From positions 4,349,501-4,413,500 of the forward strand of contig NZ_CP155729.1 of NCBI RefSeq assembly GCF_039724765.1: 64,000 nt of DNA, given 5' to 3'. Each line of letters begins with the position of its first letter. The stretch's first letter is position 1. The notes beneath the pieces were generated by a model. It was not told the DNA's origin. It searched no databases and worked only from the letters and a program-made list of their open reading frames with translations. The stretch is from Sagittula stellata E-37 (GTDB lineage Bacteria; Pseudomonadota; Alphaproteobacteria; Rhodobacterales; Rhodobacteraceae). Made by a program: the position numbers and the translations under genes. Positions 63,322-64,000 of this stretch are shown piece by piece.

Positions 63322-64000
63322 GCCGCGCTCCTTTGCGTCGTGACGATGTCTTCGAGCCGCACGACCCGGTCGAACCGGTCGCCCAGCCGCGCGTCATGGC
63401 TGACCATCAAGAGCGCGGTCCCCGCGTCCTGCGCCTCTGCGAACAGCAACTTGAGGAAGGTGTCCTGCGTCGCGGCATCCAGCGCCGAGGTCGGTTCGTC
63501 CGCGACGATCAGTGCAGGTGTCCCGATCAACGCGCGCGCGGCGGCCACGCGCTGCTGCTGGCCGACACTCAGCCGCCCCGCGGCGGTGCTCAAAACATCC
63601 TCCGGCAGACCGAGCGCCTTGCAGAGTTTCTGCGCAGCGCCTTGCCCGGTACGCGACCGCCGGACAGGGGCAAACCGCAACGGCAACTCGATATTGTCCG
63701 ATACACTGGCGTAGGGCAGCAGGTTGAATTGCTGAAAGATCACACCGATCCGTTCGGCGCGAAAGCGGTCACGCTGACCGGGGCGGAGGTTGGCAAGGTC
63801 GGTTCCCGCCACCTCGACCCGTCCGCCGTCGACGGCGTTGATGCCGCAGATCAGAGACAGCAGGGTCGACTTGCCCGAACCGCTTTCGCCCAGCAGCAGG
63901 ACGCTCTCCCCGGCCTGCATATCGAAGCGCGGGCAGGTCAGCCGGAACCCGCCACGCCCACGCGCGCCCGGCCAGCCGAACGTTGCGTCGGTCAGCGATA
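63318..64000 (-). CDS. LolD/MacB-type ABC transporter ATP-binding protein, N-terminus beyond the window
   Basis: Partial: 227 codons are present and the frame remains open to base 64000, encoding a SLTDATFGWPGARG-like first strand. Walker A is GESGSGKST, the signature LSVGQQQRVAAARAL and Walker B LIVADEPTSALD, with the H-loop VSHDARLGDRFDR. It drives the FtsX-like permease that overlaps it. An internal ATG at 63920 is not the start because it would remove the first beta-strand of the fold. In related operons a DUF2796/ZrgA gene lies just upstream. Confidence 0.9.
   Translation of the reverse strand, partial: SLTDATFGWPGARGRGGFRLTCPRFDMQAGESVLLLGESGSGKSTLLSLICGINAVDGGRVEVAGTDLANLRPGQRDRFRAERIGVIFQQFNLLPYASVSDNIELPLRFAPVRRSRTGQGAAQKLCKALGLPEDVLSTAAGRLSVGQQQRVAAARALIGTPALIVADEPTSALDAATQDTFLKLLFAEAQDAGTALLMVSHDARLGDRFDRVVRLEDIVTTQRSAA

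Overview
The window looks like chromosomal DNA from a marine, high-GC alphaproteobacterium of the Rhodobacterales (Roseobacter) type. This rests on gene content: several TRAP transporters, an ectABC-ask ectoine cluster with a divergent ectR, a choline ABC transporter, GlxA, RpiR and GntR/FCD regulators, a methanethiol-oxidase-like protein and a caa3-type oxidase. No rRNA, tRNA, insertion sequence, prophage or CRISPR array was seen. Genes are densely packed, often with ATGA or TGATG overlaps. Both ends cut a gene: an Lrp/AsnC regulator on the left and an ABC ATPase on the right.

Layout. 1-1930: Lrp tail, a maleylacetoacetate-isomerase-like GST and a MarR regulator preceded by two dyads. 2182-11345: an amide/amino-acid catabolic island with a TauE exporter, amidase, TRAP transporter, TetR regulator, RidA, DadA-like oxidase and class III aminotransferase. 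Near-identical operator-like palindromes lie before the exporter and between the TRAP and TetR genes. 11397-15869: a Cys-rich protein, then an ATP-grasp ligase translationally coupled to a 675-residue protein of unknown function, and a DUF3892-like protein. 16382-19749: SBP56/methanethiol oxidase homologue, membrane protein and GlxA-type regulator. 19906-28541: RpiR regulator, oligopeptide ABC transporter, DUF6963-type protein and N-acyl-D-amino-acid deacylase, a peptide/D-amino-acid salvage operon. 28620-31336: an Orn/Lys/Arg decarboxylase and a small winged-helix protein. 31868-35478: a hybrid sensor kinase with two periplasmic binding domains, and a divergent lone receiver.

35926-41506: a cytochrome oxidase operon (subunit II with fused cytochrome c, fused subunits I+III, small membrane protein, CtaG, triheme cytochrome c), convergent with an NsrR-like Rrf2 regulator. 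42150-49669: an osmoprotection island (ectABC, ask, ectR, choXWV). 49696-61194: a sugar-acid catabolic cluster (GntR/FCD regulator, TRAP transporter, IlvD/Edd dehydratase, DapA-family lyase, RraA-like protein, UxaA dehydratase, ketoglutarate-semialdehyde dehydrogenase), which fits a non-phosphorylative route to 2-oxoglutarate. 61533-64000: DUF3299 protein, FtsX-like permease and ATPase, resembling zinc-starvation export operons.

The observations most worth following are the ATP-grasp plus putative Cys/His protein pair, the shared TetR operators, the paired ectA/ectR promoters with a shared half-site, and strong hairpins placed between the binding-protein gene and the permease genes in three unrelated transport operons.
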